A program made the position numbers and the translations under genes. Under the pieces are notes generated by a model. The model saw only the letters and a list, made by a program, of their open reading frames with translations. It searched no databases and was not told the DNA's origin. Source: Peribacillus asahii (GTDB lineage: Bacteria > Bacillota > Bacilli > Bacillales > DSM-1321). From it: DNA of 33,113 nt. Shown piece after piece: positions 21,098 through 29,957 of this stretch. The stretch spans positions 1 through 33,113 of the forward strand of contig NZ_QWVS01000039.1 in the NCBI RefSeq assembly GCF_003570725.1, written 5' to 3'. Each line of letters begins with the position of its first letter. Position 1 is the stretch's first letter.

Positions 21098-21200
21098 CCA
21101 AAATTGTATCAATCAACAATATTCATTAATGATAGCCATGAAAAAAAGGAAAGACGGGGATTTCCCACACCTTCCCTTTTTGGGGTCATTAAATATGCTG

Positions 21201-21230
21201 CGTGAGTCGGTAAAACCACTCACGTTTTTT
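21201..21230 (+). terminator. Terminator of the DUF554 gene
   Basis: Stem CGTGAGT / ACTCACG with a 10-nt loop and six T, on the plus strand, just before the convergent yyaC gene ends. Confidence 0.75.
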
Positions 21231-21233
21231 CAT

Positions 21234-21863
21234 TTATAACGTTTTTTCTTGATTGATGGACCAAGGAAGTGGTTGAAAATTATGTTTGAGGTTAAATTGA
21301 AGCTGGGTGGAGTGAATGCCATCTGCAATTGTTCTAGCCATATTTAGCACAAGGTTTAAGCGGGTATTTTGTAAAACCATGAATTCCATAAACCCACTAA
21401 CATTTACGATTCCTGTGATATGGGCATGACCGACAGATGGTAGCTCCTTATTAACTCCAGCCCCTGGTTTAACAGGCCCTTCTCCAATTTGGACAATGCC
21501 AACACTTCTTACTTTACCGAGACAAGCGTCAATTCCAATAATAAATGGATTAGTATGCAGCTTCTCAATTTCAGCTAACTTTTCCTCTAAGTTCATGGCA
21601 TGAATGGGTTCTGCTAACGTACCGTATACATAGAAGGAAGAGGTAGACGTCTTTTTTTCTTTTAAAAGTGTACCAACTAGTGGGCCAAGAGAATCACCTG
21701 TTGAACGATCTGTACCGATGCATACAAAGACAATGGGTTGGAGTTTTTCTTTGGGAAGAAGATTTAGTAATTCTTTTGATATTTTGTATGATGCATCTGA
21801 GTCCTCGTGTAGAATGCGGCTCAGTCTATTGTCATGATTAAATATACTAGAATTTATCGTCAT
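21234..21863 (-). CDS. yyaC: Spore protease-like protein YyaC (DUF1256)
   Basis: Member of the YyaC family, structurally related to the germination protease GPR and confined to spore formers. With the ATG chosen here it has 209 residues (B. subtilis about 205). The conserved region FVCIGTDRSTGDSLGPLVG (about 45-65) and the acidic IGIDACLG motif fit the family fold; the substrate is unknown. The frame also has a GTG three codons upstream, but AGGAG lies 8 nt before the ATG and only 1 nt before the GTG. It is the only gene on the right arm transcribed against the replication fork. Confidence 0.92.
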   Translation of the reverse strand: MTINSSIFNHDNRLSRILHEDSDASYKISKELLNLLPKEKLQPIVFVCIGTDRSTGDSLGPLVGTLLKEKKTSTSSFYVYGTLAEPIHAMNLEEKLAEIEKLHTNPFIIGIDACLGKVRSVGIVQIGEGPVKPGAGVNKELPSVGHAHITGIVNVSGFMEFMVLQNTRLNLVLNMARTIADGIHSTQLQFNLKHNFQPLPWSINQEKTL

Positions 21864-21895
21864 AGGCCCCACTCCTTTCTAAAATGATTAGTAAT

Positions 21896-21925
21896 CAGTA
21901 TACGGCAAAAAATGGAAAATTATAC
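21896..21925 (-). promoter_or_regulatory. Candidate forespore (sigma-F/G) promoter of yyaC
   Basis: On the minus strand, -35 GTATA (21921-21925), an 18-bp spacer and -10 TATACTG (21896-21902) resemble forespore promoters (GHATR and CATNMTA for sigma-G). The -10 matches only 5 of 7. It lies 32 bp upstream of the ATG, and the gene is forespore-controlled in B. subtilis. Confidence 0.35.
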
Positions 21926-22095
21926 GTACAAGTAGCTAAAATGAGGGATGTTAAGCGGAAGTATATGGTTCTTTATTAAGAATATCCTAATAGTATATAT
22001 TAAAGAGGGTCCCAATATATTCCTGCAGACTTATAAAAAAATATCGTTTTACTATGTTATTGTGTATAGCTTTTTGTAGAAAAAGAGTTTATTGA

Positions 22096-22104
22096 TGATA
22101 AAAT
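22096..22104 (+). promoter_or_regulatory. Candidate extended -10 promoter of the MscS gene
   Basis: TGATAAAAT fits an extended -10, with a weak TTGTAG 19 bp upstream. It lies 39 bp before the start codon. Confidence 0.35.
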
Positions 22105-22143
22105 AATATAGATTGTTTTATTGAAAGAGATAGGTGGGAATGT

Positions 22144-22998
22144 ATGGATTATTCAGCGCGTATGTATAATCAATTTATGGATAAAATTTCAAATGAGGCG
22201 ACATGGATAGCCCTAACAGACACGATTATTAAAATTATCCTTGTATTGGTGCTATCAAAGGTCATAATTACAGTGGCAAAAAAGACACTTCGTAACATTT
22301 TTCTTGTTCGAGCAAAAAGCCCGCTTCGGACAAATGAACGAAGAGAAACGACATTATTAAAGTTACTAGAAAATATTATTACATACGTAATTTACTTTAT
22401 ATCCGCCATTATGATTCTAGAGTACTGTGGATTTGCTGTAAAAGGATTGCTTGCTGGGGCGGGGATTGTTGGACTTGCTGTTGGTTTTGGAGCGCAAAGC
22501 TTGGTCAAAGATATAATTTCCGGTTTTTTTGTTATTTTTGAAGATCAGTTTTCCGTAGGAGATTATATTAAAATTAATACGTTTGAAGGTGAAGTCCTTG
22601 AAATTGGACTGCGAACGACAAAGTTGAAAAGTAAGACAGGAGAGTTACATCTTATTCCGAATGGAAGTATTCTTCAAGTGACGAACTACTCGATTTTAAA
22701 TAGCGTGTCTATCGTAGATATGACTATCGCTAATGATGATCGGCTTGAATTAGCTGAGAAGCTTATATATGAGAAATTAGGTCAGTTAGAAAGAAAAGTA
22801 GATGAAATTGTGAAAGTACTGGAGCTTGAGGAAAGTGAAATACTTGACTCGGGTGAAATTGTTCTTAGAATTACTACGGAAACGCAACCAACCAAGCAAG
22901 ATGAAGTCAGTCGTTTGATTAGGAAAGAATTAAGGCCTGTTTTAGATGAGTTTGGCATAAAATCAACGTTAGATAGTGGCGAGGAAGGATCGGTGTGA
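22144..22998 (+). CDS. Small-conductance mechanosensitive channel (MscS family)
   Basis: A 284-residue membrane channel that opens under membrane tension during hypo-osmotic shock. Two N-terminal membrane helices (about 20-45 and 75-100) are followed by the pore helix GLLAGAGIVGLAVGFGAQSLVKDIISG (about 106-132), with the Gly/Ala pattern of MscS TM3. The soluble beta domain starts FEDQFSVGDYIKI, and the signature LRTTKLKSKTGELHLIPNG follows. AGGTGGG precedes the ATG. The DUF951 gene overlaps its stop. It resembles B. subtilis YkuT-type channels, but the exact orthologue is uncertain. Confidence 0.93.
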   Translation: MDYSARMYNQFMDKISNEATWIALTDTIIKIILVLVLSKVIITVAKKTLRNIFLVRAKSPLRTNERRETTLLKLLENIITYVIYFISAIMILEYCGFAVKGLLAGAGIVGLAVGFGAQSLVKDIISGFFVIFEDQFSVGDYIKINTFEGEVLEIGLRTTKLKSKTGELHLIPNGSILQVTNYSILNSVSIVDMTIANDDRLELAEKLIYEKLGQLERKVDEIVKVLELEESEILDSGEIVLRITTETQPTKQDEVSRLIRKELRPVLDEFGIKSTLDSGEEGSV

Positions 22999-23198
22999 GC
23001 ATGGAAGAGAAAGAATTTGCATTATATGATGTTGTGGAAATGAAAAAGCCGCACCCTTGCGGTGTGAATAAGTGGAAGATTATCCGTTTAGGAATGGACA
23101 TTCGTATAAAATGTGAGGGATGCGGCCATAGTGTAATGCTGCCAAGACGGGAATTTGTAAAAAAAATGAAAAAAGTTTTATTGAAGCATGAAGAATAA
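22995..23198 (+). CDS. yyzM: DUF951 protein (YyzM-like)
   Basis: A 67-residue protein with KKPHPCG and a CEGCGHSVMLPR motif. The cysteines (Cys22, 41 and 44) suggest a small metal-binding fold, perhaps with a fourth ligand from His19 or His45. DUF951 is widespread in Firmicutes next to ychF; its function is unknown. The GTG start overlaps the channel gene stop by 4 nt, with AAGGA 5 nt upstream. An ATG two codons later is the alternative. Confidence 0.88.
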   Translation: MSMEEKEFALYDVVEMKKPHPCGVNKWKIIRLGMDIRIKCEGCGHSVMLPRREFVKKMKKVLLKHEE

Positions 23199-23212
23199 TC
23201 ATGCTTTTTTTA
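23184..23212 (+). terminator. Terminator overlapping the end of yyzM
   Basis: Stem AAGCATGA / TCATGCTT with a 7-nt loop holding the yyzM stop codon, then a run of T. Confidence 0.7.
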
Positions 23213-23314
23213 TGGAGATAGTGTAGTCTACCCTAGGAATAGGCTTGTCTTTTTATAATGTGAAATCTATAATTGGGAAAGGTTTAAGTTCGTAATTTAG
23301 AGGAGTGAAGATAA

Positions 23315-24415
23315 ATGGCTTTAACAGCTGGTATCGTCGGTTTGCCGAACGTAGGTAAATCGACATTGTTTAATGCAATTACACAAGCGGGTGCAGAATC
23401 TGCTAACTATCCTTTTTGTACAATCGACCCAAATGTCGGTATTGTAGAAGTACCTGATCATCGTTTACAAAAACTAACGGAACTTGTACAACCAAAGAAA
23501 GTTGTACCAACTGCTTTTGAATTCACGGATATTGCTGGGATTGTAAAAGGAGCAAGTAAAGGGGAAGGGCTAGGAAATAAATTCCTTTCACATATTCGTC
23601 AAGTAGATGCAATTTGTCAGGTTGTTCGTTGTTTTGCGGACGAAAATATTACACACGTATCAGGTAAGGTTGATCCAATTGATGATATTCAAGTTATTAA
23701 TCTTGAGTTAATTCTTGCTGACTTGGAATCTGTTGATAAACGAATTGAGCGAGTAGCGAAAATGGCGAAGCAAAAGGATAAAGATGCTATGTTTGAGCAT
23801 GAAATTCTTGTTGCTTTAAAAGAAGCGTTAGAGGCAGAAAAGCCAGCTCGTACGGTTGAGTTTACAGAAGAGCAATCAAAAGTGGTTAAAGGAATGCACT
23901 TATTAACAATCAAACCAATGCTGTATGTGGCAAACGTAAGTGAAGATGAAATTGCTGATCCGTCTGGAAATGAATATGTACAGCAAGTTCGCGAATATGC
24001 AGCTAATGAAGGTGCAGAAGTAATCGTAGTTTGTGCAAAAATTGAAGAAGAGATTTCAGAGCTTGATGGGGAAGAAAAAGCGATGTTCTTATCTGAGCTA
24101 GGCATTGAAGAGTCTGGCTTAGATCAATTAATTCGTGCTTCCTACCATTTGCTTGGTCTTGCAACATACTTCACGGCTGGTGTACAAGAAGTTCGTGCAT
24201 GGACATTCCGTAAAGGCATGAAGGCTCCACAATGTGCTGGTATTATTCATACAGATTTTGAACGTGGATTTATCCGTGCAGAAACGGTTGCTTACGAAGA
24301 CTTGTTAGCAGCGGGCAGTCACAATGCGGCAAAAGAAGCAGGAAAAGTCCGCTTAGAAGGTAAAGATTATGTCGTTCAAGACGGTGATGTCATCCATTTC
24401 CGTTTTAACGTTTAA
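23315..24415 (+). CDS. ychF: Ribosome-associated ATPase YchF (OLA1 family)
   Basis: Obg-related P-loop protein of 366 residues that prefers ATP, binds ribosomes and is linked to stress responses. G1 is GLPNVGKS (8-15); switch II reads DIAGIVKGASKGEGLGNKFL. The usual G4 NKxD is replaced by NVSE (about 208-211), the change that explains ATP preference. The C-terminal TGS domain ends GDVIHFRFNV. GAGGAG precedes the ATG, and a terminator follows. The gene corresponds to yyaF in B. subtilis. Confidence 0.97.
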   Translation: MALTAGIVGLPNVGKSTLFNAITQAGAESANYPFCTIDPNVGIVEVPDHRLQKLTELVQPKKVVPTAFEFTDIAGIVKGASKGEGLGNKFLSHIRQVDAICQVVRCFADENITHVSGKVDPIDDIQVINLELILADLESVDKRIERVAKMAKQKDKDAMFEHEILVALKEALEAEKPARTVEFTEEQSKVVKGMHLLTIKPMLYVANVSEDEIADPSGNEYVQQVREYAANEGAEVIVVCAKIEEEISELDGEEKAMFLSELGIEESGLDQLIRASYHLLGLATYFTAGVQEVRAWTFRKGMKAPQCAGIIHTDFERGFIRAETVAYEDLLAAGSHNAAKEAGKVRLEGKDYVVQDGDVIHFRFNV

Positions 24416-24423
24416 TAACTAGA

Positions 24424-24461
24424 TGAAAATGGATTTCCTTTTTTGGGAATCCATTTTTAAC
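24424..24461 (+). terminator. ychF terminator
   Basis: Stem AAAATGGATTCC-like / GGAATCCATTTTT with a T-rich loop and a T-tail, shortly after the ychF stop. Confidence 0.8.
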
Positions 24462-24536
24462 TCTTGTATTAATATGAATGTAGAAGTGAAAACATAGTAT
24501 CGATTCTTCTAGTTTGAGTACTTTCGTTTTTGTTCG

Positions 24537-24565
24537 TTGCAAAGCCTAAAAAAACATGCTATAAT
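24537..24565 (+). promoter_or_regulatory. rpsF-ssbA-rpsR promoter
   Basis: -35 TTGCAA (24537-24542), a 17-bp spacer and a perfect -10 TATAAT (24560-24565) preceded by TGC, an extended -10. A strong sigma-A promoter for the ribosomal protein operon. Confidence 0.85.
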
Positions 24566-24591
24566 CTTATCTTGTGAGTAATTATAAATAA

Positions 24592-24635
24592 TTGCTCCTT
24601 GCCCAATTGGGCCGCTTAGACCAAAAGGAGGTGAC
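24592..24635 (+). promoter_or_regulatory. S6:S18 ribosomal protein leader motif
   Basis: The leader reads GCTCCTTGCCCAATTGGGCC then GCTTAGACC and AAAAGGAGG. CTCCTT pairs with AAGGAG so that the ribosome site lies in the stem, with the GGCCG segment in the loop region. This matches the conserved rpsF leader bound by the S6:S18 complex for autoregulation in many bacteria. Confidence 0.75.
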
Positions 24636-24639
24636 AGTG

Positions 24640-24927
24640 ATGAGAAAATACGAAATTATGTACATCATCCGTCCAAACATTGAGGAAGAGGCTAAAAAAG
24701 CTTTAGTTGAACGTTTCAACACAATCCTTACTGACAATGGAGCGGAAACAGTAGAAGCTAAAGAATGGGGTAAACGTCGTCTTGCTTACGAAATCAATGA
24801 TTTCCGTGACGGTTACTACGTACTTGTTAAAACTGATTCTAATGCAGCTGCGATTCAAGAATTTGATCGTCTTGCAAAAATCAGCGAAGACATCATTCGC
24901 CACATGGCAACAAAAGTTGAAGCTTAA
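24640..24927 (+). CDS. rpsF: 30S ribosomal protein S6
   Basis: Structural protein of the small subunit that pairs with S18 on the platform. The 95 residues are the exact B. subtilis length. [19 protein letters not shown] and [18 protein letters not shown] are family hallmarks. The frame is open further upstream, but AGGAGGTGA, 5 nt before this ATG, fixes the start. It is first in the rpsF-ssbA-rpsR operon. Confidence 0.97.
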   Translation: MRKYEIMYIIRPNIEEEAKKALVERFNTILTDNGAETVEAKEWGKRRLAYEINDFRDGYYVLVKTDSNAAAIQEFDRLAKISEDIIRHMATKVEA

Positions 24928-24955
24928 TTTAACATTTAATATAAATTCCACAATA

Positions 24956-24971
24956 TGTTTCACGTGAGGCA
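24956..24971. promoter_or_regulatory. parS: parS-like site between rpsF and ssbA
   Basis: TGTTTCACGTGAGGCA matches the parS consensus at 14 of 16 positions; the central TTTCACGTGA is intact. It is weaker than the copy in spo0J, so it may be a secondary Spo0J site. Confidence 0.55.
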
Positions 24972-24998
24972 TATTCGGTAATGTAGGGGTTGATTCTG

Positions 24999-25523
24999 AT
25001 GATGAATCGCGTAGTTTTAGTAGGTCGCTTAACGAAAGATCCTGATTTGCGATATACACCAAATGGAGTACCTGTAGCTACCTTTACTTTAGCTGTTAAT
25101 CGAACGTTTTCGAACCAGCAAGGTGATCGTGATGCGGATTTCATTAATTGTGTAGTTTGGCGTAAACCTGCAGAAAATGTAGCAAACTATTTGAAAAAAG
25201 GTAGTTTAGCTGGCGTGGATGGACGTATCCAAACACGTAATTATGAGGGACAAGACGGCAAACGCGTATATGTAACAGAGATTGTAGCTGATAGCGTTCA
25301 ATTCCTTGAACCACGAAGCAGTTCAGCGGGTGGAAGAAATGAAGGCGGTTCTTACGGAGCTCAAAGAAGTTATAACGATAACAACTATGATAATCCGTTT
25401 GGAGGAAATCCAAATCCAAATCAGAATCAACGCAACAATGATAACTTCACTCGTGTAGATGATGATCCATTCGCAAATGACGGTAAAACAATCGACATTT
25501 CCGATGATGATCTTCCATTCTAA
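24999..25523 (+). CDS. ssbA: Single-stranded DNA-binding protein SsbA
   Basis: Coats single-stranded DNA at the fork and recruits replication and repair proteins. The 174 residues have an N-terminal OB fold (about 1-105, starting [19 protein letters not shown], with [16 protein letters not shown]). A Gly/Asn/Gln-rich linker follows, then the acidic interaction tip [13 protein letters not shown] three codons upstream lies too close to AGGGG to be used. MNRVVLV, one codon later, is an alternative start. Its position between the S6 and S18 genes is conserved in Firmicutes. Confidence 0.96.
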   Translation: MMNRVVLVGRLTKDPDLRYTPNGVPVATFTLAVNRTFSNQQGDRDADFINCVVWRKPAENVANYLKKGSLAGVDGRIQTRNYEGQDGKRVYVTEIVADSVQFLEPRSSSAGGRNEGGSYGAQRSYNDNNYDNPFGGNPNPNQNQRNNDNFTRVDDDPFANDGKTIDISDDDLPF

Positions 25524-25541
25524 TACATTTGAAGGTACTAA

Positions 25542-25802
<261 letters not shown>

Positions 25803-25809
25803 TTCAAAT

Positions 25810-25850
25810 AAAAAGACACATTGGGAGTTTTCCCAATGTGTCTTTTTTTA
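25810..25850 (+). terminator. rpsF-ssbA-rpsR terminator
   Basis: A long perfect stem, AAAAGACACATTGGGA and its complement, with a 4-nt loop and a T-run after the rpsR stop. Confidence 0.9.
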
Positions 25851-25967
25851 TAATCTAAGATCTGTTAAATCATATTGTGCACATGCAGGTGTGATATTTA
25901 TCTAGGTAGCGCATAGGCATGATATAACCTATAGTAAATGTCTCCTTAAAAGTAAGGAGAGGATTTT

Positions 25968-26060
25968 ATGTCAGATTGTAATAGCTTTGGAGTCGGCGGA
26001 GGTTTTGTATATATAACTGTTTTATTTATCCTCCTAATCATCGTTGGAGTTAATTTTTGA
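25968..26060 (+). CDS. YjcZ-family sporulation microprotein
   Basis: A 30-residue open frame starting MSDCNSFGVGGGFVYI, followed by a hydrophobic stretch (VLFILLIIVGVNF) that can span the membrane. The Gly-rich start followed by one helix ending in Ile/Val-Gly-x-x-Phe is typical of the YjcZ/CotU-like small proteins of Bacillus, often made late in sporulation. AAGGAGAGG lies 5 nt before the ATG, an excellent ribosome site. It stands alone between rpsR and yybS. No clear promoter was recognised; CATGATATAA-type sequence upstream could hint at a mother-cell promoter, but I do not claim it. Confidence 0.8.
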   Translation: MSDCNSFGVGGGFVYITVLFILLIIVGVNF

Positions 26061-26209
26061 GGAGGATATGTTGCTGCCTAATCAAATTATGGAACCAAGT
26101 TATTGTTTTTAAAATGGGAATATAAGCGATGTTTGAAATTCTATAGTAGAAACAGCTACAATAAAAGCAGTACATAAGAAAATATGTTGGATGGAGAGGA
26201 TGTGAAGGA

Positions 26210-27151
26210 TTGAATAAAGGAAAGAAAATCGCTGAAGGCGGTATGCTTTTAGCTCTGTACAGTATTTTATTATTTATAACGATAAATATCCCGTTCCTAG
26301 GAATGATTACTTTTTTCTTGTTACCCATCCCTTTTGTATTAGTAATGATTAAAGAAACCATTTCTTGGTCAATCGGGTTTTTAGCTGTGGCCTCTGTACT
26401 GGGGATCGTTATTGGAACTATTTTATCCTTGCCTACCGTTTTGTTAACGGGAGTACTGGGAATCGTTATCGGATATCATGTGAAACATAATAAATCAACA
26501 ATTCAGATGTTTATTAGTTCAGTTCTTGCTTTTTTAGTCGGGAGTTTACTTATCCTTATTGCCACGAATATCATATTAGACATCAATGTAGTAGATGAAA
26601 CGTTAACGATGGTTGAAGAATCGATGGAAACATCCTTTGATATGATGGATATGCTTGGGCAAAATGTAACAGATGATGTGAAGCAGCAAATGCGTGATTC
26701 GATTGAGATGATTCCGATGCTGATTCCAAGTATGCTAGTTATTTCTGCAATGGTAATGGCGTATATATTCATTCTAGCTTCTCAACCGTTTATCAAACGA
26801 TTTAGTGACAAAGTGGTGAAATGGCCGCTTTTTCGTGAACTTCGCCTTCCCAAAAGTATTTTATGGTATTATTTAATTACACTTGTAGCTACTTTTTTCG
26901 TGAATACGGATGATCATAGCTATGTGAATATGGCGATATTAAATTTGATGTTTATTTTGCAATTATTTATCCTTTTGCAAGGCTTTTCACTTGTTTTTTA
27001 TATAAGTTATGTGAAAGGCTGGGTAAAATTTGTACCTATCTTAATTACCATTGTATCGTTACTAAATCCAATTTTCCTTACTATCGTCCGGATATTAGGT
27101 ATAATAGATTTAGGATTTCCGTTTCGTGAGGCAATTACGAAGTCGAAGTAG
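26210..27151 (+). CDS. yybS: DUF2232 membrane protein YybS
   Basis: A 313-residue integral membrane protein with about eight hydrophobic segments. It begins NKGKKIAEGGMLLALYSILLFITI, the family start, and its C-terminal half contains ILASQPFIKRF and LRLPKSILWYYLI. The function of YybS is not established. A TTG start is called because the nearby ATG and GTG run into stops within a few codons, and the family's N-terminus begins here. GGAGAGG is about 10 nt upstream. It lies 35 bp before gdpP, and the yybS-gdpP-rplI order is conserved in Bacillus. Confidence 0.9.
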   Translation: MNKGKKIAEGGMLLALYSILLFITINIPFLGMITFFLLPIPFVLVMIKETISWSIGFLAVASVLGIVIGTILSLPTVLLTGVLGIVIGYHVKHNKSTIQMFISSVLAFLVGSLLILIATNIILDINVVDETLTMVEESMETSFDMMDMLGQNVTDDVKQQMRDSIEMIPMLIPSMLVISAMVMAYIFILASQPFIKRFSDKVVKWPLFRELRLPKSILWYYLITLVATFFVNTDDHSYVNMAILNLMFILQLFILLQGFSLVFYISYVKGWVKFVPILITIVSLLNPIFLTIVRILGIIDLGFPFREAITKSK

Positions 27152-27186
27152 CTTTAGTAAACCAGATGCTTTTAGGAGCTGAAATT

Positions 27187-29157
27187 ATGCCATCTTTTTT
27201 TAAGGAGCGTTCGATGCGATCTCCATTATATGGGCTGTTTATTGTCGCTGTTTTATGTATAGGTATGTTTGCGTATTATAATTGGATAATCGCAGCCATT
27301 GGAGTAGTTGTCGTATCAGGCTTATTTTATTTGACGATACAAAAAATGATTCTACATCAACGTCGAACAGAAGAGTATATTACAACCTTATCTTACCGAT
27401 TAAAGAAAGTCGGTGAGGAAGCCTTATTAGAAATGCCGATTGGGATTATGTTAATTAATGACGATCATTATATTGAATGGACCAACCCATTTTTAGCGTC
27501 TTGTTTTGCCGAGGATTCGCTCGCAGGAAGGTCGCTGTATGATGTCGCAGAGTCTCTTGTACCGCTTGTAAAGCAAGAAATTGAGATGGACATAGTGACA
27601 TTAAATGAGCGTAAATTTAAAGTCATTCATAAACGAGATGAACGATTACTGTATTTCTTCGATGTGACAGAGCAAGTAGAAATAGAAAAAACGTATGAAG
27701 ATGAAAGAACGGTTATTGCAACGATTTATTTAGATAACTATGATGAGTTAACACAGGGCATGGATGACCAACGTAAAAGCAGCCTGAATAGTTTAGTTAC
27801 TTCTTTGCTTGATAAATGGGCAAAAGAAAATGGCGTGTTTTTGAAACGAACATCATCTGAGCGTTTTATAACAGTCTTCAATGAAAATATTCTTCACCAA
27901 TTAGAAAAAGGAAAGTTTACAATATTAGATGAGATTCGCGAAACGACAGCGAAGCAAAATGTTCCGCTCACTTTAAGTATTGGTGTTGGTTCTGGTGTTT
28001 CCTCTTTACCTGAACTAGGAGCCCTTGCTCAATCAAGCTTAGATTTGGCATTAAGCCGTGGTGGAGACCAAGTTGCAATTAAGCAGTCAAATGGAAAAGT
28101 AAAATTCTTTGGCGGTAAAACAAATCCAATGGAGAAGCGCACAAGAGTGCGGGCTCGCGTTATTTCTCACGCTTTAAAGGATATGGTACTTGAAAGCGAC
28201 AAAGTGATTGTTATGGGCCATAAAAATCCCGATATGGATGCAATTGGATCAGCTATTGGGATTTTAAAAGTAGCTCAAATGAATGAGCGCGATGGATATA
28301 TTGTCATTGATCGACAACAGCTCGATAATAGCGTTCTTCGTTTAATGGCTGAAATTGAAAATAAGCCGGAATTATATACACGCTTTATTTCACCGGATGA
28401 AGTATTAGAAATGGTTACTGATGAAACATTGCTTGTTGTAGTGGATACACATAAGCCATCGATGGTGATGGATGAGCGCGTGTTAAACCGCATCGATAAA
28501 GTAGTTGTGATTGATCATCATCGTCGTGGCGAAGAGTTCATTAATCATTCTTTACTTGTTTATATGGAGCCTTATGCATCTTCTACAGCCGAACTTGTGA
28601 CCGAATTACTTGAATATCAACCAAAACGAAGTAAAATTGATATGCTGGAGTCAACAGCGCTGCTTGCTGGAATTATTGTGGATACGAAAAGCTTTACACT
28701 TCGCACAGGCTCACGTACGTTTGATGCTGCGTCTTATTTGCGGGCACGTGGAGCGGATACTGTTCTTGTGCAAAAGTTTTTAAAGGAAGATGTTGATACG
28801 TATATTGAACGAGCGAAGTTGATTAAGGAGGTTTCCTTTTATAAGCAAGGAATTGCGATTGCCACCTCTAAAGATAATGCCATTCATAATCAAGTATTAA
28901 TTGCGCAAGCAGCCGATACACTTCTCTCAATGGATGGAGTGTCAGCGTCATTTGTGATAGCAAAGCGTTCTGAAGACACAGTTGGAATCAGCGCTCGCTC
29001 ACTTGGTGATATTAATGTTCAAGTGATTATGGAAATGATGAACGGGGGCGGCCATCTTACGAATGCAGCAGCTCAGCAAATTGGCTCTGTTGAAGAAGTA
29101 GAAAAAAGATTGTTTGAAGCTATTGATGAATACTTAGAAGGAGGACAAAAAGAATGA
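27187..29157 (+). CDS. gdpP: Cyclic-di-AMP phosphodiesterase GdpP (YybT)
   Basis: Hydrolyses c-di-AMP to pApA, controlling potassium and osmolyte balance, wall stress and beta-lactam tolerance. With this ATG (AGGAG 8 nt upstream) it has 656 residues, against 659 in B. subtilis. Two membrane helices lie at about 12-30 and 33-51. A PAS domain (about 84-160; [22 protein letters not shown]) and a degenerate GGDEF domain (about 172-300) without the catalytic GGDEF follow. The DHH domain has [11 protein letters not shown] (344-354), Asp420 and DHH (443-445), all intact metal ligands. The C-terminal DHHA1 motif GGGHLTNAA is also intact. The stop overlaps the rplI start (ATGA). Confidence 0.97.
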   Translation: MPSFFKERSMRSPLYGLFIVAVLCIGMFAYYNWIIAAIGVVVVSGLFYLTIQKMILHQRRTEEYITTLSYRLKKVGEEALLEMPIGIMLINDDHYIEWTNPFLASCFAEDSLAGRSLYDVAESLVPLVKQEIEMDIVTLNERKFKVIHKRDERLLYFFDVTEQVEIEKTYEDERTVIATIYLDNYDELTQGMDDQRKSSLNSLVTSLLDKWAKENGVFLKRTSSERFITVFNENILHQLEKGKFTILDEIRETTAKQNVPLTLSIGVGSGVSSLPELGALAQSSLDLALSRGGDQVAIKQSNGKVKFFGGKTNPMEKRTRVRARVISHALKDMVLESDKVIVMGHKNPDMDAIGSAIGILKVAQMNERDGYIVIDRQQLDNSVLRLMAEIENKPELYTRFISPDEVLEMVTDETLLVVVDTHKPSMVMDERVLNRIDKVVVIDHHRRGEEFINHSLLVYMEPYASSTAELVTELLEYQPKRSKIDMLESTALLAGIIVDTKSFTLRTGSRTFDAASYLRARGADTVLVQKFLKEDVDTYIERAKLIKEVSFYKQGIAIATSKDNAIHNQVLIAQAADTLLSMDGVSASFVIAKRSEDTVGISARSLGDINVQVIMEMMNGGGHLTNAAAQQIGSVEEVEKRLFEAIDEYLEGGQKE

Positions 29158-29603
29158 AAGTTATATTTCTAAAAGATGTAAAAGGTAAAGGGAAAAAGGG
29201 AGAAGTGAAAAACGTAGCGGACGGCTATGCACATAACTTCTTATTAAAGCAAGGATTAGCAGTAGAAGCGAATAATGCAAATATCAAAACATTAGAGGCA
29301 CAACAAAATAAAGAGCAAGTGCTAGCTGCAGAAGAGTTACAACAAGCAAAAGAGTTGAAAGAAACGTTAGAGAAATTAACAGTTGAGCTTTCTGCAAAGG
29401 CAGGAGAAGGCGGCCGATTATTTGGATCGATTACAACGAAACAAATTGCTGATGAACTTCAAAAGAAACATGGTATTAAAATCGACAAACGTAAAATGGA
29501 TTTACCAGAGGGCATTCGTTCTTTAGGACATACGAAATTCCCAGTGAAACTTCATCATGAAGTAACAGCTACACTAACTGTTCATGTAAAAGAAATTAAG
29601 TAA
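29154..29603 (+). CDS. rplI: 50S ribosomal protein L9
   Basis: A 149-residue two-domain protein of the large subunit that binds 23S rRNA at the base of the L1 stalk. The N-terminal L9 signature ([19 protein letters not shown], about 13-31) is followed by a long charged connecting helix and a C-terminal domain with [17 protein letters not shown]. The ATG overlaps the gdpP stop by 4 nt, with GGAGG upstream, so expression is coupled to gdpP. Confidence 0.97.
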   Translation: MKVIFLKDVKGKGKKGEVKNVADGYAHNFLLKQGLAVEANNANIKTLEAQQNKEQVLAAEELQQAKELKETLEKLTVELSAKAGEGGRLFGSITTKQIADELQKKHGIKIDKRKMDLPEGIRSLGHTKFPVKLHHEVTATLTVHVKEIK

Positions 29604-29957
29604 ATCTAGTGTGATTTTAAGTAGTAGAAAATTTTACTCCTATCTTATCTGTAGAAAATTGATAAAATAGAGATAGACGAAAAAATGTGATTGGGCAGTA
29701 CGTCCTTTCACTTTTTTCTTTTTCTATGAATAGTAGATAAAATTGTTATCTTGTCTTACGCTTATTCTTAATAAGGTAAGAGAATATAAATTTTCGATAT
29801 GTTTTGGTATCTAGCTCCGGGCGCTATCGGTTCTATGGCCTAGATGAGCACTTCAGAAGGCAAAGAACGCCTTAGCGCTTATCATTATGCTTATTGCCGA
29901 TAAAAGGGGTGCCTTGGGCTTTTCTTAATAACCTCTGAGGACAGGAGGCTCTTAAAT
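29604..29957 (+). other. rplI-helicase gap: promoter motif and repeat remnant
   Basis: A 354-bp gap without a gene. It holds an extended -10 candidate (TGATAAAAT, 29660-29668), a small interrupted hairpin (CTTAC, CTTATT / AATAAG, GTAAG at 29756-29781) and an unusually GC-richer segment at about 29797-29925. No clear terminator for rplI is visible. Confidence 0.5.
29797..29925. repeat. Possible degenerate intergenic repeat element
   Basis: The segment with GTATCTAGCTCCGGGCGCT near its start and GGGCTTTTC at its end is GC-richer than its surroundings. From memory it resembles a structured intergenic element common in Bacillaceae (TCTAGCTCC...GCGCTT type). Only one copy is in the window, so the assignment needs a genome-wide search. 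Confidence 0.4.

Noticed and set aside
23224..23260. ychF promoter with TATAAT at 23254-23259
   Set aside because: The -10 is perfect, but no -35-like sequence lies at 16-19 bp, and AT-rich gaps produce TATAAT by chance.
26068..26112. 14-codon frame after the YjcZ-like gene
   Set aside because: GGAGG is only two bases from the ATG and the peptide is too short to judge.
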